From NCBI RefSeq assembly GCF_000510645.1, contig NZ_KI783301.1, positions 3,053,788 to 3,117,787 of the forward strand: 64,000 nt of DNA, read 5' to 3'. The notes below the pieces were generated by a model, which saw only the letters and a program-made list of their open reading frames with translations, searched no databases and was not told where the DNA came from. Shown here piece after piece: positions 40,297-49,614 of this stretch; position 1 is the first letter of the stretch, and each line of letters opens with the position of its first letter. Made by a program: the position numbers and the translations under genes. This DNA is from Thermicanus aegyptius DSM 12793. GTDB lineage: Bacteria; Bacillota; Bacilli; Thermicanales; Thermicanaceae.

Positions 40297-40935
40297 TTAT
40301 CCTTTTTTCACCTCAAAGTGAATCGTTCCCGCCACTCCGGCGGTCATCCCTGCCCTCCACGGTCGGACGGTGAGTGCCTCCCTTAGAGCCTGGCCGAAAG
40401 CTCGAAACGCACTCTCCCAAATATGGTGCCCATGGCCGGGCCTCCCTTTTAGGAGATCGAGATGAAGGGTGGCTCCTGCCCCCTGGACAAATCCCTCAAA
40501 AAATGCGACGAGATCTTCCGAATTCATCCCCTCCATGGCGGGGGGAAGTTTTACGTCTCCCGGGTTAAAATCGAGATAGGCACGACTTTCAAAGCTAAGG
40601 ACCGCCCGGGTGAGGGATTCGTCGATGGTGCCGTAGGCATAGCCGTAACCCACCACCCCTTCTCCGTGATGGGCTGCGATGTATTCCTTAATCGCTTTGC
40701 CAAAGGTGATCCCCACATCCTCGGTAATCACATGGACGAGATCGAAATGATCCAACTTCACCGTCACGGCCAGATTCATCTCTCCCCTCCATGCCACATG
40801 TTCCAACATATGATTAAAGAAAGGGAGAGGGGTGGCGATCTTCTCTTTTCCCCGGGGATCGCGCGGCCCAAAATCAAGCTTCACCTGAATGAGGGATTCT
40901 GAGGTGGTCCGGGTCACTTCAATTGGTTTCTCCAT
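40297..40935 (-). CDS. hisB: Imidazoleglycerol-phosphate dehydratase
   Basis: Sixth step of histidine synthesis. 212 residues; metal-site motifs FFNHMLEH, DHFDLVHVITEDVG, and HHIWESAFRAFGQAL. Monofunctional, without the phosphatase domain of E. coli HisB. AGGAG precedes the ATG. Last gene of the his cluster, 4 bases after hisD. Confidence 0.96.
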   Translation of the reverse strand: MEKPIEVTRTTSESLIQVKLDFGPRDPRGKEKIATPLPFFNHMLEHVAWRGEMNLAVTVKLDHFDLVHVITEDVGITFGKAIKEYIAAHHGEGVVGYGYAYGTIDESLTRAVLSFESRAYLDFNPGDVKLPPAMEGMNSEDLVAFFEGFVQGAGATLHLDLLKGRPGHGHHIWESAFRAFGQALREALTVRPWRAGMTAGVAGTIHFEVKKG

Positions 40936-40939
40936 GGGT

Positions 40940-42241
40940 TTATCTCCTTTCCTCTACAGCGAGGCGATGGCTGTCGAAGCCCTCCACTTTCGCAAAGTGG
41001 GCCGCATAGGATCTTACCCGTTCAAACCCCTCCTGGGTTACATACCCGATCGAGGAACGCTTCAGGTAATCCCACACCGAGACGCTGGAATAGCTTTTCG
41101 CAAATCCCCCGGTGGGAAGAATGGCATTGGGACCGAGGAGAAAATTGCAAAGGGTGATCGGCGTATATTCTCCTAACAAAATCTCTCCGGCATTCTTGAT
41201 CTTCGGCAATACGGAGAAGGGATCTTCCACCAAAATCTCCATATGCTCCGGCGCGTACCGGTTTACAAATTGAATCGATTCCTCCAGACTTTGGGTAAGC
41301 AGAATCCCGCCGAAATTGCTTAAAACCTGCTCCACAAACTCTCGCCGCCGGGGGGAGAGTTTCGGCAGCTGTTTCTCCACAATCTCCGCCACTTTCTCCG
41401 CCAAGGGACGGGAATGGGTAACGAGGAGGGAGGCGGAGTCGGGACCATGTTCCGCTTCAATCATGAGGTCTAACGCCGCTTTCTCCGGGTCCGCGTTCTC
41501 ATCGGCCAAAATGATCGCTTCACTGGGGCCGGCCGGAAGTCCCACATCGATGAGTCCGGTTAAAAGGCGTTTTGCCGCGGTAACATAGGGGTTTCCGGGA
41601 CCAAGAATTTTCCGGACGCGGGGGATCGTCTCCGTTCCATAGGCTACGGCGGCCACCGCCTGGGCTCCACCCACCTTATAGATCTCTCTGATTCCGGTTA
41701 CCTTCGCCACCGCCAGCAGGGAATCGTCCAACGTCCCTTTTTCATTGGGAGGCGTCACCACGATGATGCGGGGAACACCTGCCACCACCGCCGGAACTCC
41801 CAGCATAAGGAAGACGGAAGGAAAACTTCCCTTACCCCTTGGAACATAGAGGGCAACATCGGAGATGGGAGTGACCTTCTCACCGGCCATGATTCCCCTG
41901 TCGATCTCTGTAAACCAGAATTCCTTCGGCATCTGTTCCTCATGGAATTTCCGAATATTCCGGTAGGCCACTTGGATTGTCTCCACCATCAGGGGATCTT
42001 CCCGCTTTAAGCGTTCATATCCTTCATCGATCTCTTCTTCCTTTACTTTCAATCGATCCGAGGTGAGTTCTACCCGATCAAAACGAGCGGTAAAGCGGAT
42101 GAGGGCGCGATCGCCTTCCTCTCTCACCGCTGCGATGATCTCTTGAGCGATCTCCATCTGCGTGGTAATTTCCTTTTCCGCCCGGGTGAGGATTCTTCTT
42201 TTCTCCTCTTCCCCCAGCTTTGCCCACTCCAACCACTGCAT
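40940..42241 (-). CDS. hisD: Histidinol dehydrogenase
   Basis: Zinc- and NAD-dependent, oxidises histidinol to histidine in two steps. 433 residues with VALYVPRGKGSFPS, KVGGAQAVAAVAYGTETIP, LPAGPSEA, EAEHGPDSAS and the C-terminal VWDYLKRSSIGYV. AAAGGAGG precedes the ATG. Separated from hisIE by 116 bases, the only real gap in the cluster, so hisD-hisB may have their own promoter. Confidence 0.96.
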   Translation of the reverse strand: MQWLEWAKLGEEEKRRILTRAEKEITTQMEIAQEIIAAVREEGDRALIRFTARFDRVELTSDRLKVKEEEIDEGYERLKREDPLMVETIQVAYRNIRKFHEEQMPKEFWFTEIDRGIMAGEKVTPISDVALYVPRGKGSFPSVFLMLGVPAVVAGVPRIIVVTPPNEKGTLDDSLLAVAKVTGIREIYKVGGAQAVAAVAYGTETIPRVRKILGPGNPYVTAAKRLLTGLIDVGLPAGPSEAIILADENADPEKAALDLMIEAEHGPDSASLLVTHSRPLAEKVAEIVEKQLPKLSPRRREFVEQVLSNFGGILLTQSLEESIQFVNRYAPEHMEILVEDPFSVLPKIKNAGEILLGEYTPITLCNFLLGPNAILPTGGFAKSYSSVSVWDYLKRSSIGYVTQEGFERVRSYAAHFAKVEGFDSHRLAVEERR

Positions 42242-42357
42242 TCTATTTCCTCCTTTAGGGATACTTTCATAGCCATTGAACGCATGATAGATCTCTATTT
42301 TGCCTGCCGGCGAAAGGGAAACTTCCCGAACGATCGGATTCCGACGGGTGGGCGCAT

Positions 42358-42999
42358 TTAGCCTTTCCGTTTCTCCTCCGGTTTCATCCTTCCTTTTAGT
42401 TCTTCCAACACCTTCTCAAAAGGAAGCCCCTGCTCCCGCAGGAGGACAAAGAGATGGTAGAGGAGGTCGGAAACTTCATAACGGAGTTCCTCTGGGCTTC
42501 GGTTCTTCGCCGCAATGATGACTTCGCTCGTCTCCTCCCCCACCTTCTTTAAGATCTTGTCCAACCCTTTTTCAAAGAGGTAGGTGGTATAGGAGCCCTC
42601 CGGCCGCTCCTTCTCCCGCTCCGCCACCGTCCGTTCCAATTGGGCCAACACATCGGGCAGCTTCTCCTCCGGTTCATCCCCCCACAATGCCTGATGGAAA
42701 CAACTCCACTCCCCCGTATGACAGGCCGGGCCTGCCGGCCTTACCTTCACCAGGAGAGCATCCCCGTCACAATCGAGGGAGATGGAGACCACCTTTTGCA
42801 GATTTCCGGAGGTTTCCCCTTTATGCCAGAGGGACCGGCGGGAACGGCTGTAAAACCAGGTCTCTCCGGTTTCTATGGTTTTCTCCAGGGACCGGCGGTT
42901 CATATAGGCCAGGGTGAGAACTTCCTTTGTAACGGCATCGGTTACAACCGCGGGGATGAGGCCCTGTTCATCCCATTTTATCCGTTCAAGATCGATCAT
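42358..42999 (-). CDS. hisIE: Bifunctional phosphoribosyl-AMP cyclohydrolase / phosphoribosyl-ATP pyrophosphatase
   Basis: Second and third steps of the pathway in one chain of 213 residues. The HisI part (about 1-115) has [24 protein letters not shown] and [11 protein letters not shown] with the zinc-site Cys and His; the HisE part (about 120-205) has [23 protein letters not shown]. The ATG overlaps the hisF stop by four bases. Confidence 0.95.
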   Translation of the reverse strand: MIDLERIKWDEQGLIPAVVTDAVTKEVLTLAYMNRRSLEKTIETGETWFYSRSRRSLWHKGETSGNLQKVVSISLDCDGDALLVKVRPAGPACHTGEWSCFHQALWGDEPEEKLPDVLAQLERTVAEREKERPEGSYTTYLFEKGLDKILKKVGEETSEVIIAAKNRSPEELRYEVSDLLYHLFVLLREQGLPFEKVLEELKGRMKPEEKRKG

Positions 43000-43754
43000 C
43001 GCACCTCAACTCCCCTTTCCCTCACTTTTTCTTTTACTTCTGCAATGCGAATCAAACCGTAGTGAAAAACAGAGGCGGCCAAGGCGGCATCGGCCTTCCC
43101 TGCCGTTAACACCTCCGCAAAATGTTCCGGAGTACCGGCCCCTCCCGAGGCGATGACCGGAATCCCCACCTCTTCCGCCACCCGACGGGTGAGGGGCAGG
43201 TCGAATCCATCCTTGCGCCCGTCCGTATCCATGCTGGTGAGAAGGATCTCTCCGGCTCCCAATGCCTCCACCTGTTTCGCCCAGGCGACGGCATCTAACC
43301 CGGTGGCCCTCCTTCCTCCATGGGTATAAACCTCCCATCTCTCCTTTTCCCCGTCCCATTTGGCATCGATGGCGGCCACAATGCACTGGGAACCGAACTT
43401 CCTCGCCCCCTCGGTAATCAGTTCGGGATGGAGGACGGCGGAGGTATTGATCGATACCTTATCCGCCCCCGCCAAGAGGAGCTCCCTCATCCCCTCCACA
43501 TCGCGGATTCCGCCACCCACGGTAAAAGGGATATTGACCTCCGCAGCCGTCTTTCGGACCACATCCACCATCGTCTTCTTTCCTTCATGGGAGGCGGAGA
43601 TATCGAGGAAGACGAGTTCATCCGCCCCTTCCAGGCTATAGCGCCGGGCCAGCTCCACCGGATCTCCGGCATCGCTAAGCCGGAGGAACTGAACCCCCTT
43701 TACCACCCGTCCCTCTTTTACATCAAGACAGGGTATAATTCGTTTCGCCAGCAT
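42996..43754 (-). CDS. hisF: Imidazole glycerol phosphate synthase, cyclase subunit
   Basis: TIM-barrel subunit of 252 residues that uses ammonia from HisH to make IGP and AICAR. Catalytic Asp11 in [14 protein letters not shown] and the second acid in [23 protein letters not shown] is also typical. Overlaps the end of hisA by 32 bases, so it is tightly coupled. Confidence 0.96.
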   Translation of the reverse strand: MLAKRIIPCLDVKEGRVVKGVQFLRLSDAGDPVELARRYSLEGADELVFLDISASHEGKKTMVDVVRKTAAEVNIPFTVGGGIRDVEGMRELLLAGADKVSINTSAVLHPELITEGARKFGSQCIVAAIDAKWDGEKERWEVYTHGGRRATGLDAVAWAKQVEALGAGEILLTSMDTDGRKDGFDLPLTRRVAEEVGIPVIASGGAGTPEHFAEVLTAGKADAALAASVFHYGLIRIAEVKEKVRERGVEVR

Positions 43755-44499
43755 CCCTTTCGCTCCCCTCCAAGATTTCTAAAGCCTCCTTCAGCGGAAC
43801 CATCCCGGAGTAAAGTGCCTTCCCCACGATGGCCCCCGTTATTCCTTTTCCTTGATGCTCCTTCAACCGGACAAGGTCTGCCATCGAAGAGATCCCCCCT
43901 GAGGCGATCACCCGTTTTCCGGTCGCCTCCGCCAAAGCGATCGTTGCCGGAAGGTTCGGCCCTGTTAAGGTTCCATCCCGCCGTATATCCGTGAAGATGA
44001 AGGTCTCTGCCCCCCACTCCGCCAGCTGTTGGGCCAGTAGGGTTGCCTCCACCCCTCCTTCGGCAAGCCATCCCCGGGTCTTAACACGACCATCCCGGGC
44101 ATCGATGCCGATGGCGATCTTCTCTCCATAATGGGAGAGGGCCGCCCGTATGAAGGCGGGATCCTCCACCGCCTTGGTGCCGAGGATAAGGCGGGCTACC
44201 CCTTTTTGCAAATACTCTTCCATGTCGAAAAGGGTCCGGATCCCTCCCCCCACCTGAACGGGGATGGGAAGGCTCTCCACGATGGAGAGAATTACCTCCT
44301 TCTGCACGGGATATCCCTCTTTCGCCCCATCCAGGTCGACGAGGTGAATCCACTTAGCCCCCTGGGAATAAAAGGAGCGGGCCAACTCCAAGGGATCTCC
44401 GTAGACCGTCTCTTTCCCGTAATCGCCCTGGTAAAGCCGAACCGCTTTCCCGTTCCTCAGGTCGATGGCGGGATATAGAATAAACGGTTCCATCGGCAT
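43723..44499 (-). CDS. hisA: ProFAR isomerase (HisA)
   Basis: Amadori rearrangement step, TIM barrel of 258 residues, homologous to HisF. Asp in [27 protein letters not shown], and [14 protein letters not shown] with the second Asp. ATG 44499 overlaps the hisH stop by one base (TAATG); a second ATG two codons on is also possible. Confidence 0.95.
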   Translation of the reverse strand: MPMEPFILYPAIDLRNGKAVRLYQGDYGKETVYGDPLELARSFYSQGAKWIHLVDLDGAKEGYPVQKEVILSIVESLPIPVQVGGGIRTLFDMEEYLQKGVARLILGTKAVEDPAFIRAALSHYGEKIAIGIDARDGRVKTRGWLAEGGVEATLLAQQLAEWGAETFIFTDIRRDGTLTGPNLPATIALAEATGKRVIASGGISSMADLVRLKEHQGKGITGAIVGKALYSGMVPLKEALEILEGSERDAGETNYTLS

Positions 44500-45158
44500 T
44501 ACTCGTCCCCCCTTTGTGAGATCTTCGATGATGATTCCTTGGACGGGAGATACTCCTGGGGAGGATAGGAAAGAAAGCGCCCTAGAATCTTCATGCCCAC
44601 CTCTCCGCTCTTTTCCGGGTGAAACTGGACACCAAAGAGATTCCGTTCCCCTACGATGGCAGGAACCTCCTGATGATAATCGGTCACCGCCAGGAGCGTT
44701 TCCCTCCTCTCCGGCACCACGTAATAGGAATGGACAAAATAGACATACCCTTCCTCTTCCTTATGAAAAAGGGGAGAATCGGTCAACCCGCGAAGACGGT
44801 TCCACCCCATATGGGGAATTTTATACCCCCCCTGAAAGCGAACCACACGTCCGGGAAGGAGGTGTAATCCTTCATGCCATCCATGCTCTTCGCTCTCATC
44901 GAAGAGAAGCTGCATTCCCAGGCAGATCCCCAAAAGGGGCTTCTCCTTTTCAACGTGACGGCGAATCGCCTTCACCAAGTTCCGCCCCTTCAGTTCCTCC
45001 ATGGCATCCCCAAATGCCCCTACGCCCGGAAGAATGAGGCGGTCCACCCGTTCTACCTCCTCAGGTTTTGAGATGATTTCGCAAGGGTGGCCTAAACGCT
45101 CCAATGCCTTCCCCACACTGTAAAGATTCCCCATTCCGTAATCCAGGATCCCGATCAT
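44499..45158 (-). CDS. hisH: Imidazole glycerol phosphate synthase, glutaminase subunit
   Basis: Class I glutaminase of 219 residues that passes ammonia to HisF. Nucleophile Cys in [12 protein letters not shown], His and Glu in [10 protein letters not shown], oxyanion strand [14 protein letters not shown] overlaps the hisG stop by four bases. Confidence 0.96.
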   Translation of the reverse strand: MIGILDYGMGNLYSVGKALERLGHPCEIISKPEEVERVDRLILPGVGAFGDAMEELKGRNLVKAIRRHVEKEKPLLGICLGMQLLFDESEEHGWHEGLHLLPGRVVRFQGGYKIPHMGWNRLRGLTDSPLFHKEEEGYVYFVHSYYVVPERRETLLAVTDYHQEVPAIVGERNLFGVQFHPEKSGEVGMKILGRFLSYPPQEYLPSKESSSKISQRGDE

Positions 45159-45781
45159 CTTCTTTCCCCTCCCAGCCGATCGATCAATTCCTGAAATATT
45201 TTGCCCCGCAGACGATAGCTGGAACGGTTCGCAATGAGGCGGCTTGTGATCGGTGCGATCGGCTCCAGCTCCACCAATCCGTTTTCCTTCAAGGTCCTCC
45301 CCGTGGAGACGATATCTACAATCCGGTCCGCCAACCCCAGGATGGGGGCCAGTTCAATGGAACCGTTCAAGTGGATGATCTCCACCTGCTCTCCCTTGTC
45401 CCGGAAGTAACGCTCCGCCACATTGGGGTATTTGGTCGCAACCCGTCTCATCAAACCGGCGGAAGGCGCCGGCTCAGGAAGCCCCGCCACCGAAAGACGG
45501 CATGGACTAATCCCCAAATCGAGCAACTCATAGACATCCCGCTCTACCTCCATCAAGACATCTTTTCCCACGATGCCCACATCGGCGACACCGTACTCCA
45601 CATAGGTGGGAACATCCATCGGCTTCGCCAGGATCAGTTCTAATCCCGCTTCGGGTACAGCGAGGAGTAGCTTGCGGGTATCGGCAATCTCTTCAGGGAG
45701 CGGATACCCCTGTTCCTTCAGCAGAAGGAGGGCATCGTCCAAGATTCTCCCTTTCGGGAGCGCTAAACGTAACTCCCTCAT
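45155..45781 (-). CDS. hisG: ATP phosphoribosyltransferase, short form
   Basis: First committed step of histidine synthesis. 208 residues, the short form that lacks the C-terminal histidine-sensing domain and works with His[27 protein letters not shown] and [14 protein letters not shown] (PRPP-binding) are typical. Start ATG 45781 has GGAGGAAGG upstream and overlaps the hisZ stop (ATGA). Confidence 0.95.
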   Translation of the reverse strand: MRELRLALPKGRILDDALLLLKEQGYPLPEEIADTRKLLLAVPEAGLELILAKPMDVPTYVEYGVADVGIVGKDVLMEVERDVYELLDLGISPCRLSVAGLPEPAPSAGLMRRVATKYPNVAERYFRDKGEQVEIIHLNGSIELAPILGLADRIVDIVSTGRTLKENGLVELEPIAPITSRLIANRSSYRLRGKIFQELIDRLGGERR

Positions 45782-47082
45782 GCCTTCCTCCATCCCCCTT
45801 CCCTTTCCCTCTCTCTGGAGGCGCCTCTTCCAAGCCGTCTTACACCTGATGAATCGATGAACAGGATCTCCTCAAACTCCCCTTCCCATTTTCGGAAGGC
45901 TTCCATTTGTTCCTCTCCTTGCTGAGGCCAATCGATCGCCTGGAAGGAAGATGCTCCTTCCTCGGCAAACTCTTCATTCTCCCGGTTTAAACAATGAATG
46001 GCCACGATCTCTCCTTGGGCCCGCCTCTCCATCGCCCACTGAAATGCTTCCTCCATCTGTTCCGGAGGATAGAGGAGAAGGCTCTTCTTTTTCTTCTCTA
46101 TCGGGAAATGGGCCGCCTCCAGAAGGCGATCCACTTTTATAGCAAAACCGGTGGCAGGAGCCTCCCTCCCAAACTCGGCGGTTAAGTGATCGTACCGCCC
46201 TCCATTTAAAACGGAAGAAGCAACCCCCTCGGCAAAACCTTCAAAGAAGAGGCCGGTGTAGTAATCCTGTTTTGCCATCATGGTGAGGTCAAAGGTTAAC
46301 CACTCCGCAAATCCCAATTTCATTAAGAGGCGATAAACCTCCTCCATCTCCCCGACGCACTCCTCCGTTTCAGGGAAAGGGGAGAACAAACGGGCTTCTT
46401 CCAGCACCTCTACCCCACCATGCCAACGGAGGATGCGATACAAGGCTTCCTTGGCCGCCCCGGAAAGGGAGCTTGCCTTCACCTTTTCCCTAAATCCCAC
46501 ATGATTTTTTTCTTTTAAAGCCGTTTTTAACGCCGACACCAGGGAGTCATCCCCTGTCCAAACTGAAAAATAGGCATCCAGAAATCGGGCATGGCTCATG
46601 GCGATGCGAAATTCCTTTACTCCCGCCTCTTTCACTGCCGCAATCGCTAAAGCCATCTGCTCCGCATCGGCGAATAAGCCCTTTTCCCCAATAAGCTCTG
46701 CGCCCATCTGGGTAAATTCGGCACTTTTGCCTGCCTCTTTGCTGGGAGACCGGAACACATTCCCCAAGTACATCAAACGGATGGGAAAGGGGTGCGAATA
46801 GAGGAGTGAAGCGACAACCCGAGCGATGGGAGTGGTCATCTCCGGACGCAGGACCAAGGTTCTCCCTTGCCGGTCCAGGAGTTTAAATAACTTCCCCTCT
46901 TCCGTTTTGCTCAATACCCCTAAGGTGTCAAAAAATTCCACCGTTGGCGTCTCAATCTTTTCATAACCCCACTTCTCCATGAGTGATAAAATCCGCTCCT
47001 CTAATTCCCCTTTCCTTCGCAGCGGCCCCGGCAATATATCATGAAAGCCATTCGGTTTCTCAAAAACTAGTGGTTTATTCAT
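45778..47082 (-). CDS. hisZ: ATP phosphoribosyltransferase regulatory subunit
   Basis: HisRS-like protein without charging function that forms the octamer with short HisG and senses histidine. 434 residues with motif 2-like [36 protein letters not shown] and GGRYDHL. ATG 47082 is preferred to a TTG 9 bases upstream; the ribosome-binding site is weak. First his gene, with a candidate promoter and a dyad upstream. Confidence 0.92.
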   Translation of the reverse strand: MNKPLVFEKPNGFHDILPGPLRRKGELEERILSLMEKWGYEKIETPTVEFFDTLGVLSKTEEGKLFKLLDRQGRTLVLRPEMTTPIARVVASLLYSHPFPIRLMYLGNVFRSPSKEAGKSAEFTQMGAELIGEKGLFADAEQMALAIAAVKEAGVKEFRIAMSHARFLDAYFSVWTGDDSLVSALKTALKEKNHVGFREKVKASSLSGAAKEALYRILRWHGGVEVLEEARLFSPFPETEECVGEMEEVYRLLMKLGFAEWLTFDLTMMAKQDYYTGLFFEGFAEGVASSVLNGGRYDHLTAEFGREAPATGFAIKVDRLLEAAHFPIEKKKKSLLLYPPEQMEEAFQWAMERRAQGEIVAIHCLNRENEEFAEEGASSFQAIDWPQQGEEQMEAFRKWEGEFEEILFIDSSGVRRLGRGASREREREGGWRKA

Positions 47083-47114
47083 CTCGCTCAACTCTTTACT
47101 TTGATAATATGGTA

Positions 47115-47166
47115 GTAGACTAAAGGATTTAGGGATAGTCTACCATCTCCTTCTCCCCTCCGTCAA
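47115..47166 (-). promoter_or_regulatory. Candidate his promoter with dyad
   Basis: TTGACG (47166-47161), 18-base spacer, TAGACT (47142-47137), minus strand. The dyad GTAGACTA-N13-TAGTCTAC (47143-47115) covers the -10 and the start region. It may be an operator or a leader hairpin; no T-box elements were found. Confidence 0.4.
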
Positions 47167-47276
47167 CCCTTTTTTTCTCCTCCTGTGAAAACTCGTAGTC
47201 TCGGCAAAGGAGCACCCGCCCATCCTGGCGAAAACGTCCAACCCGGTTGCTTCTAAAACTCGAAAAAAAAAGAGGG

Positions 47277-47843
47277 TTATTCTTTCGCCTTCCTTCTCTC
47301 CCGCTCCTCGGCCGTATAAATAATGCGAATCGGATTCCCCCCGGCCAATGCGCCCGGGGGGATATCCCGATTTACGAGGGAGGCCGCAGAAACAACCGCT
47401 CCGTCGCCGATGGTTACCCCAGGCAAAATGGTGCTGTTCGCTCCGATCATCACCCCATCTCCGATGACCACATCGCCTATGCGATACTCCTCCACGAGAT
47501 ATTCATGGCAAAGAATGACCGTGTTATACCCGATAATGCTGTTCTTGCCGATGGTAATCCGCTCAGGGAAGAGAATATCGGGCATCACCATAAACGCAAG
47601 GGCACTTTTCTCTCCCACCTTCATTCCCAACAGATGCCGGTACAGCCAATTCTTCCAAGAAAAAAAAGGAAGATAGCGGGCGATGAGGATCACCGCCACA
47701 TTGCGAAAAACCTTCCAGAAAGAGACCGTCTTATACACTTGCCAAAGGGAATTTACCCCTTTCACCTTGAACGTTTCCGTCCTGCGCCCCACTTTCGCTT
47801 CACCCTTCCCAGGTTTTCTACCGCATACCCCATCATCATTCAT
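47277..47843 (-). CDS. yvoF: Acyltransferase YvoF (hexapeptide-repeat family)
   Basis: Left-handed beta-helix transferase of 188 residues. Hexapeptide repeats ITIGKNSIIGYNTVIL, VVIGDGVMIGANSTILPG and VTIGDGAVVSAASLV, ending AGGNPIRII, resemble maltose/galactoside O-acetyltransferases. In B. subtilis yvoF follows ppaX; here an IS200/IS605 element lies between them. The GGGGGAGG ribosome-binding site of ATG 47843 overlaps the element end. Confidence 0.83.
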   Translation of the reverse strand: MNDDGVCGRKPGKGEAKVGRRTETFKVKGVNSLWQVYKTVSFWKVFRNVAVILIARYLPFFSWKNWLYRHLLGMKVGEKSALAFMVMPDILFPERITIGKNSIIGYNTVILCHEYLVEEYRIGDVVIGDGVMIGANSTILPGVTIGDGAVVSAASLVNRDIPPGALAGGNPIRIIYTAEERERRKAKE

Positions 47844-47853
47844 GTGACGTCCT

Positions 47854-47873
47854 CCCCCGAATAAATTCGGGGG
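47854..47873 (-). repeat. Right-end hairpin of the IS605-type element
   Basis: Perfect palindrome, 9-10 pairs, CCCCCGAATAAATTCGGGGG. A second hairpin GGCGGCTCAAGCCGCC (47881-47896) lies next to it across the tnpB stop codon. Together they form the likely scaffold of the TnpB-bound omega RNA, whose guide would be the DNA just outside the element. Confidence 0.7.
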
Positions 47874-47886
47874 CATCCCAGGCGGC

Positions 47887-49125
47887 TCAAGCCGCCGGAG
47901 ATGTCGGTTCGTGGACCGTGTGCCAACCCAGCCGGATCGGCACGACCACGGGGGTCGCCACATCCCCACTACTCCGTCGCTCTGCGACCGGAGATACCTT
48001 GTACGCCGCCAGGAACAGGTTCGCCGCCCCGTTCGCATCGGCATGGGTTCGCCATCCGCAGTCACACCGATACAAGCCCCGGAAGACCCGGTTGCTCTTC
48101 CGGATCTCGCCGCACCCGTGGCACCTCTGGGAAGAATACGTTTCGCTGACCTTGATCACTTCAATGCCGTACAACCCGGCTTTGTACTCGATCATCTTGA
48201 TGATCTTCCCATACGGCCACGCATGAAGGCGTTGGTTCAAGACAGGACCGTAGTCGATCCGCTCCCGGATCGCCTTCAAATCGCCAATGGCAATGGTGTC
48301 CACGCCCGCTTCCCAGCACCGGCGCACAAAGTCGGCCGTCATGATGTGAAGCAGGTGGTTCACCTGCCGGGATTCTTTCCGTTCGATCCGGCGGTACCGC
48401 CGACTCTTGCGCGGGTTCTCCGCAGTTGGTGGCTTGACCTTGGCCCGGACCTTCTGCCAGTACCGTCGGATGGACTTGATCAGCCGGCCGTTGTACATGA
48501 GCGCCGTTCCGTCGTCAAATACTGCCGTGATCGCCTGGGTCTCGCCCAGATCCACGGCCACCTTGCGATGTCCCAACGGCTCCTTCGCTTTGACCTCCAC
48601 CACCAGATGGGCTCTCAGCCCAGTTTTCGCATCGTAGGTGAGGAGGACATTGCGAACCCGAAGGATCGGCACATTGCGTCCCACCTGAAGGGTGACCGTC
48701 ACTTGGCGAACGCCATCTGACCGTCCTGTCCCCAGACTCAGGGTGAGCCGATCCCCCTCCAGACTGAACCCGTACCCGTCAAAGTACCGGAGCGGAGAGT
48801 ACATCCCTTTGCGCCGGAACCCCGGCATCTGGTGCCGGGTTCGCTCTGCCTTCCGCAACGCAAAGAAACTACGGTAGGCTTGGATCACCTCGTCGCGGGT
48901 CGCCTGAACCGACAAAGAGTAATATCCCTTCGCCCGCGGCAACGTCTTCAGGATCGCGTTCAAGCGTTGACGGGTGACCTTGGTTGTTCCGGTGTTTTTG
49001 AATTCTTCCCGCAGGTGCCACAGGAGGCCGTTGTACACCTTCGTGGCGCACAGCATCGCGTCAAGAAGGACCCGTTCGGTCTCCGGATCCGCGAGAACTT
49101 TTGCTTGGAGAGTCAGCATCGGCAT
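47887..49125 (-). CDS. tnpB: TnpB RNA-guided nuclease of the IS605-type element
   Basis: 412 residues from ATG 49125 (GAGGAG upstream). RuvC-like domain: Asp192 in VAVDLGETQAIT and Asp363 in THADANGAANL. Where most relatives have Glu in the second motif (VVEDL) this copy reads IAIGDLKAIRERI, a pattern seen in one branch of the family. Zinc ribbon CHGCG (Cys335, 338) and CDC (Cys354, 356). TnpB cuts DNA next to a short target motif using an RNA from the element end and helps retain the element. Overlaps tnpA by 65 bases. GC-richer than neighbours. Confidence 0.9.
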   Translation of the reverse strand: MPMLTLQAKVLADPETERVLLDAMLCATKVYNGLLWHLREEFKNTGTTKVTRQRLNAILKTLPRAKGYYSLSVQATRDEVIQAYRSFFALRKAERTRHQMPGFRRKGMYSPLRYFDGYGFSLEGDRLTLSLGTGRSDGVRQVTVTLQVGRNVPILRVRNVLLTYDAKTGLRAHLVVEVKAKEPLGHRKVAVDLGETQAITAVFDDGTALMYNGRLIKSIRRYWQKVRAKVKPPTAENPRKSRRYRRIERKESRQVNHLLHIMTADFVRRCWEAGVDTIAIGDLKAIRERIDYGPVLNQRLHAWPYGKIIKMIEYKAGLYGIEVIKVSETYSSQRCHGCGEIRKSNRVFRGLYRCDCGWRTHADANGAANLFLAAYKVSPVAERRSSGDVATPVVVPIRLGWHTVHEPTSPAA

Positions 49126-49528
49126 GTGTTTTCTGCTCCTCGATGTACCGTTTGATCGTCTCTGCACTCACGTGTCCGGCGGTGCCGACGTAATACGAGG
49201 GATTCCACTGATGTCCACCCCATAGCTGGCGCTTGAGTTGTGGGTGTGTCATAAACAACCTGCGGGCGCTTGTTCCTTTCAAAATCTTGGCGATGACCGT
49301 AGGACTGACCGCAGGCGGCGCGGAAAGGAAGAGATGCACGTGATCAGGCATCACCTCCATCCCGAGCATTTCGTAGCCATGCTCATCGGCCGTCTGAGCG
49401 AGCACTTTCTTCAACGTCTCGTCGACCGGCGGGACAAGCACAGACTTTCGATACTTGGTGGACCATACAAAATGATAGTTGATCTCGTATACCGCATTCG
49501 GCGTGGATTTCCATGATCCTTTTCTCAT
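49061..49528 (-). CDS. tnpA: TnpA, Y1 HUH transposase (IS200/IS605)
   Basis: Single-strand transposase of 155 residues. HUH motif MPDHVHLFLS with His63 and His65, catalytic Tyr128 in AETIKRYIEEQ, and WSTKYRKSVL near the start. Longer at the C-terminus than the usual 135-140 residues, the extra part overlapping the tnpB start. An extended -10 TGATATAAT lies just upstream (about 49543-49535). Confidence 0.92.
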   Translation of the reverse strand: MRKGSWKSTPNAVYEINYHFVWSTKYRKSVLVPPVDETLKKVLAQTADEHGYEMLGMEVMPDHVHLFLSAPPAVSPTVIAKILKGTSARRLFMTHPQLKRQLWGGHQWNPSYYVGTAGHVSAETIKRYIEEQKTHADADSPSKSSRGSGDRTGPS

Positions 49529-49545
49529 ACCATCATTATATCATA

Positions 49546-49600
49546 GCGAGGGGGGCCGTGTATCCCCTCAATGAATTGAGGGGGATTACGGCCCCCTCGC
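49546..49600 (-). repeat. Left-end hairpin of the IS605-type element
   Basis: Outer arms GCGAGGGGGGCCGT (49546-49559) and ACGGCCCCCTCGC (49588-49600) and inner arms CCCCTCAAT / ATTGAGGGG. The whole forms one long imperfect hairpin upstream of tnpA, the structure bound by TnpA. Confidence 0.75.
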
Positions 49601-49614
49601 GCTCCCCCATTTCT

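Larger units (their letters stand above)
47850..49604 (-). mobile_element. IS200/IS605-family element with tnpA and tnpB
   Basis: Carries a Y1 HUH transposase (tnpA) and TnpB in the same direction, overlapping. Each end has a subterminal palindrome rather than inverted repeats: CCCCCGAATAAATTCGGGGG at 47854-47873 and a long hairpin at 49546-49600 whose inner part pairs ATCCCCTCAAT with ATTGAGGGGGAT. It interrupts the hprK-lgt-yvoD-ppaX-yvoF gene order. Flanks read GGGGGAG at both edges, so the exact ends are known only to within a few bases. Confidence 0.88.

Noticed and set aside
47092-47276. T-box or histidine leader peptide before hisZ
   Set aside because: No T-box sequence, specifier stem or run of His codons could be found.
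47844-48065. Longer acyltransferase frame reaching into tnpB
   Set aside because: The extra residues are antisense-frame reading of the insertion element.
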